From Puffinus mauretanicus (taxonomy: Eukaryota; Chordata; Aves; Procellariiformes; Procellariidae), in NCBI GenBank assembly GCA_023333565.1, contig JAJKFH010002656.1:682001-746000 (forward strand): DNA of 64,000 nt. Direction: 5' to 3'. Made by a program: the position numbers and the translations under genes. Below are positions 61,040 through 64,000 of the stretch, in pieces (the stretch's first letter is position 1; the number at the start of each line of letters is the position of its first letter). A model generated the notes under the pieces. It made no database searches and had not been told where the DNA came from. It worked only from the letters and a program-made list of their open reading frames with translations.

Positions 61040-61745
61040 AGGGACCAACAGACTGGTTTCTCTCCTTAGTAACAAAGTTGGCTGTCTCAGACTTAATACT
61101 AAGCTGCTGAACAACAACATAAAAAGGGCAAGTTTCCCACTGCCCATGAGGAATGAAATCTTTGCTGAGAGAGCAGAAGCCACATTCTTCAGCAAATTAG
61201 ATGCATCAGCTGGGATTTGGCAGAACCTCCTGAATGCAGGACTCCAAATCTGCACTTAACCACTTACTGGGACAGTCTTTCAAGAGGTATTAAGAGTTCC
61301 CACTATGGACACATGCACATCGCAGACATTAGGAAATCTTTCTGGAGGGAACACACATGCCAATAGCATAACACTTCTAGGTAGCACTGGGCTTGAATAT
61401 CCAAAAATGCTGTGGAAAGCACCAGAATAAGGCTCCACGTAGATAAAATAAAAGACAAAACAGGAATTCAGAAGTGCAAGGTACACATCACTGTTGAACT
61501 GGAACATCCTAGCCAGCGGGGTAGCCTAGACTGCTCATCAAAGAGCACCCCTTCACACAGACAGAGATTAGGCAGAGACACGGAGAACAGAAGTTGAGCT
61601 CAAGGCTTTGAACGCGCGCCGACACCAGTTCTGGCATTGAAGTGCTGCACTGCTCCGGGATCGGGTGGCCAAGCCCTCCGCTGATGGCTCAGAAGCAGGC
61701 TGTACGTCACACTGCTTTAGAGAAGGGATGGAAAAGCTCCTGGTG
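61040..61745 (+). mobile_element. Decayed Ty3/gypsy-type retroelement fragment (pol)
   Basis: A plus-strand fossil of the pol gene of a Ty3/gypsy-type LTR retrotransposon. The best part is the reverse transcriptase remnant at 61074-61258, described separately. After a stop at 61257 the same frame continues with VFQEVL (61275-61292) and VPTMDT (61296-61313), where gypsy enzymes have their EVFQ and the segment leading to the active-site YMDD; here the DD pair is lost. After a frameshift, 61412-61520 reads RIRLHVDKIKDKTGIQKCKV, then HITVELEHPS. This fits the conserved LKLN-DKC-F----YLGH---EG---DP block. More tentatively, the stretch up to 61745 (VRHTALEKG) may be RNase H. Frameshifts, stops and loss of LTRs show it is old and inactive. 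Confidence 0.5.
61074..61258 (+). pseudogene. Gypsy-type reverse transcriptase N-terminal remnant
   Basis: In frame with a stop at 61257-61259, the sequence reads NKVGCLRLNTKLLNNNIKRA, then SFPLPMRNEIFAERAEATFF, then SKLDASAGIWQ. This is the order of gypsy reverse transcriptase: a GKLR-C-DP--LN--IKR segment, then FPLPT--EI, then A--FSKLDA-SGFWQ. The lysine-leucine-aspartate (KLD) carries the first catalytic aspartate of the polymerase, still present at about 61203-61205. Ten or more anchor residues agree in spacing, which is unlikely by chance. The open frame begins near 61023, but its ATG is not a true start, because pol is normally translated as part of a polyprotein. Confidence 0.6.
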
Positions 61746-62499
61746 ATATAAATCCAAAAAAGTACGTTAGCCACAAATGTGTATGTACACACAAATTTAG
61801 AAAGAGCTGTTGGGCTCCACATGTAACTCCACAAAAGACAGTGACGTCCTCTACTCACAAGTTCAGGACACTCCTAAGCTAAAAGCCATGAACTACAGTA
61901 ACCAAAGGTGAGTGAAAACAAGCCACTAAAGATGGGATTATTATGTTTCCTCTGAAAATATGAGAGCCTTATTTGGTCCTAAGTTCCTAGTTGGAACATT
62001 AATTGGTACTTACTGATGTTCTCCTCAAGCAAAAGAGCTGAGCTGTGTTCATGCTCTTGGGGTAAACAAGCAGCCTCTTTCAGTGTCACTGAAATGCTAC
62101 TGAGTGGGGGAAGACGTTTAAGGAACGCAGGGATTACGACAGAGCAGGGGATTTTCTCTTTCTGGCAGTGCTCAGCCTCCCATAGGATACTTGCACACTT
62201 TAGCTTCTCTCCCTGTGTCCTTCTTCCTGCAAACAGGAAAGAGGAGCTGGTGCAGGAGACAGCAAAGGAGGATGCATACAGCATGGGGTGCTGCCCACGC
62301 TCCTGCCCCCCAGCAAACAGCCCTCGGCGGGGAAGGCAGACCCCGTGCTGACTTCCCATAATTTACTCCCCGATGGTGTCTCTTCTTCTGTTTACCTGAG
62401 CGCAGAGCTACGGGCAGGGAAGGAGTCACCTACATGTCACAGGAAAAAAAAAAAGACGACTGAGGGGGAAAAATAGAAGAACAGGATGGAGCTTGCTTT
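61746..62499. other. Unique non-coding sequence
   Basis: No gene is recognised. Overlapping frames at 61979-62429 on both strands show no domain. No integrase or LTR of the gypsy fossil is seen here. An A11 run lies at 62444-62454. Confidence 0.45.
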
Positions 62500-62640
62500 T
62501 AAAGTAACCACAATCTATTAATAGTTCAAAATAGGCTTTTTGATTAGCCTATTACCTTTACTCTTATCAATTGATTATTTGATAAGCAATTTTGCGTGCT
62601 GCGAACTCCTTAATAGACAGAAATCAGAGCAGAGCGAGAA
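62500..62640. promoter_or_regulatory. Candidate regulatory block with palindromic core
   Basis: AT-rich block with a perfect 10-base palindrome ATCAATTGAT (62566-62575), flanked by inverted CTTATC (62563-62568) and GATAAG (62581-62586) GATA-type words. TGATTAGCC and two TTAATAG words lie nearby (62518-62524, 62610-62616). No coding or repeat signal. Dense symmetric sites suggest protein binding, by inference. Confidence 0.3.
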
Positions 62641-64000
62641 TGCAGGAAAGGAAAGGGGGTCCTTGACAGAGCAGGCTGGGTGATCGCCGTAGCCCGTGGT
62701 GGGAGCAGAAACTGCAGGAAAGGTTCTTAACTGAGTTAAGCAGCAGAGTCATTGCACCCCTCCTGCGGTAAAGGGAGCACGGGGAAGGTTACTGCTTATT
62801 CAACAATAATTCTTGTTGCAAGAATATTTCTGTAGGTAAAATGAATCTTTTCTTCAAATACTAATAAAAGAATTTACAAGTTTGCTTGGAATTAAATCTC
62901 CGTTTGTATAAGCCCCTACTATGGGAGGGAGATGGAAAAAGAAATGGAGAGTTAATTTTTAATCCAGTCTCCAGTTTTCTTTACAAAGGTTGGGAAAGAC
63001 AATGAGAATATGCTTAAATTGAGAAGAAACTCCCAGACTACCTGGAAGAGGCTTTCCTAGCAAAGGGATTTGCTAACAGATTGTTACCTGCAGAACAGAA
63101 TAGTGAAAAGGCAATTTTAAATCTACCGTCAGCAGAGATACACAAAACGACACTCAGGCTTAGAAGCGCTGCTATGGTTGGAAATGCAGCCTGAAAGGAG
63201 GCAGTCTGGTTCATCTCTTACAATCAGGACAGCAAGCAGTAAGGGTCTAGCTCTCATTAATCTAAAGCGCATTATATGCCTGATGAAGACTAATCCCTTA
63301 TTTATTTATAAATGGATCTTTAAAAATATAGAAAAAGAAGACACTTTAAATGGTTCTTCTGTGGAAATGTGGTAGGTCTGAGTATCTTCAGATCCAAAAC
63401 ACAACAGTAAGCGCTACTGTGAAATGCCCGCCCCTTGCTCACAGCAGAGGCACGCACCGTACAACGCATGTCTGCTCTTTCTTACGGTCGGCTGACTTGG
63501 AAGATGTCCCCTGCAGAACTGCCCGCAGCGCAGGAAATGGGTGGACAGCTGCAAAGCCTTCCCTGGCCTTTCCAGCAAAGCCTCTTCTCTTCCAAAATTA
63601 GTTGCAAGGCTTGCTTGACTCCCTTTACCAGCAAGGGATCACCGACCTCAGCGCGGGTTAGCGTGAGACCTGGAAGGTCGGGCGGAGAAGGAAGAAGAGA
63701 TCTTCCTTGTGCCTCCGAAACAGAGACGAAATAGAGGCCTCCCTAGCCCTGGATCTGTACTGTTAAATCTGGTCAGGAGCTGGTGATGATTGTAGTACTG
63801 CTGTTAGCTGCAAGGTCTAGTAAATCCACTCCATGTAGAAAATGTATGTGCAGCCTCCTTGGTGGTGGCAAAGGAAGCCATTTCGGTACACGCTGAGCAA
63901 TTATTTCACCCGTGTTCTCAGTACAGACAGTAACTTGGAAACAATGTCATTTGTTTCTGTGAGGTGTCTTTTCTAAAAGGACTACGTGACACGTTGGAGA
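62641..64000. other. Unique non-coding sequence
   Basis: Nothing gene-like is recognised up to the window end. Frames at 63178-63734 are short and overlap. Confidence 0.5.

Noticed and set aside
57828..62524. The 16-mer CACAATCTATTAATAG occurs at 57828-57843 and 62509-62524
   Set aside because: One exact 16-mer pair is about as likely as not by chance in a window this size, and the flanks differ.
1..64000. CRISPR array, operons, prophage or other prokaryotic systems
   Set aside because: The avian CR1 copies, low coding density and lack of any regularly spaced direct repeats exclude a prokaryotic origin.

Overview
This window reads as nuclear DNA of a bird. Two copies of the chicken-repeat-1 (CR1) LINE, both on the minus strand, end in the ATTCTATGATTCTATGA-type 3' tail and carry the 3'UTR wording typical of avian CR1. 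The rest is unique, moderately AT-rich sequence with scattered old repeats. I see no complete protein-coding gene, no convincing splice-linked exon set, and no tRNA, rRNA or snRNA gene. The setting is best described as a gene desert or the inside of a very large intron. Nearly all open reading frames here are short, overlap on both strands, and look like chance.

Layout. 230-1965: a long, worn L2-type LINE on the plus strand, with recognisable reverse-transcriptase remnants in two frames and a fossil 3' tail. 1966-9570: unique sequence with a tRNA-derived (MIR-like) SINE fossil at 4661 and the first CR1 at 5503-5970. 9570-21115: two further fossils (MIR-like at 9570, old CR1/L3-like at 10838), CpG-rich patches, an antisense MIR-like fossil followed by a 27-base A run near 17.2 kb, and homeodomain/POU-motif-rich blocks at 18.1, 20.0, 20.4 and 20.8-21.1 kb. 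21116-31500: a 22-base G run, a pyrimidine tract, a degenerate GCAGGCAGA-type array (27.6-28.0 kb) and the second CR1 (29231-29945). 31500-56700: mostly unique sequence with MIR-like fossils at 35.7 and 48.1 kb, a G-quadruplex-prone G-rich patch at 39.7 kb, and AT-rich candidate enhancers at 39.1, 45.1, 47.4 and 51.2 kb. 56700-64000: one open stretch that could be an isolated exon (minus, 56737-56926), a motif-dense block at 57.1-57.4 kb, and a decayed Ty3/gypsy-type retroelement fragment at about 61.04-61.75 kb.

How it fits together. No genes work together here. The content is transposable-element fossils of very different ages (gypsy, L2, MIR-like and old CR1 worn down; CR1 young) set in unique DNA containing blocks that may be regulatory. 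Those blocks are inferred only from composition and motifs, because conservation cannot be seen from one sequence. The most notable items are the gypsy-type fragment, unusual because such elements are scarce in bird genomes, the length of the L2 remnant, and the orphan open stretch at 56.7-56.9 kb.
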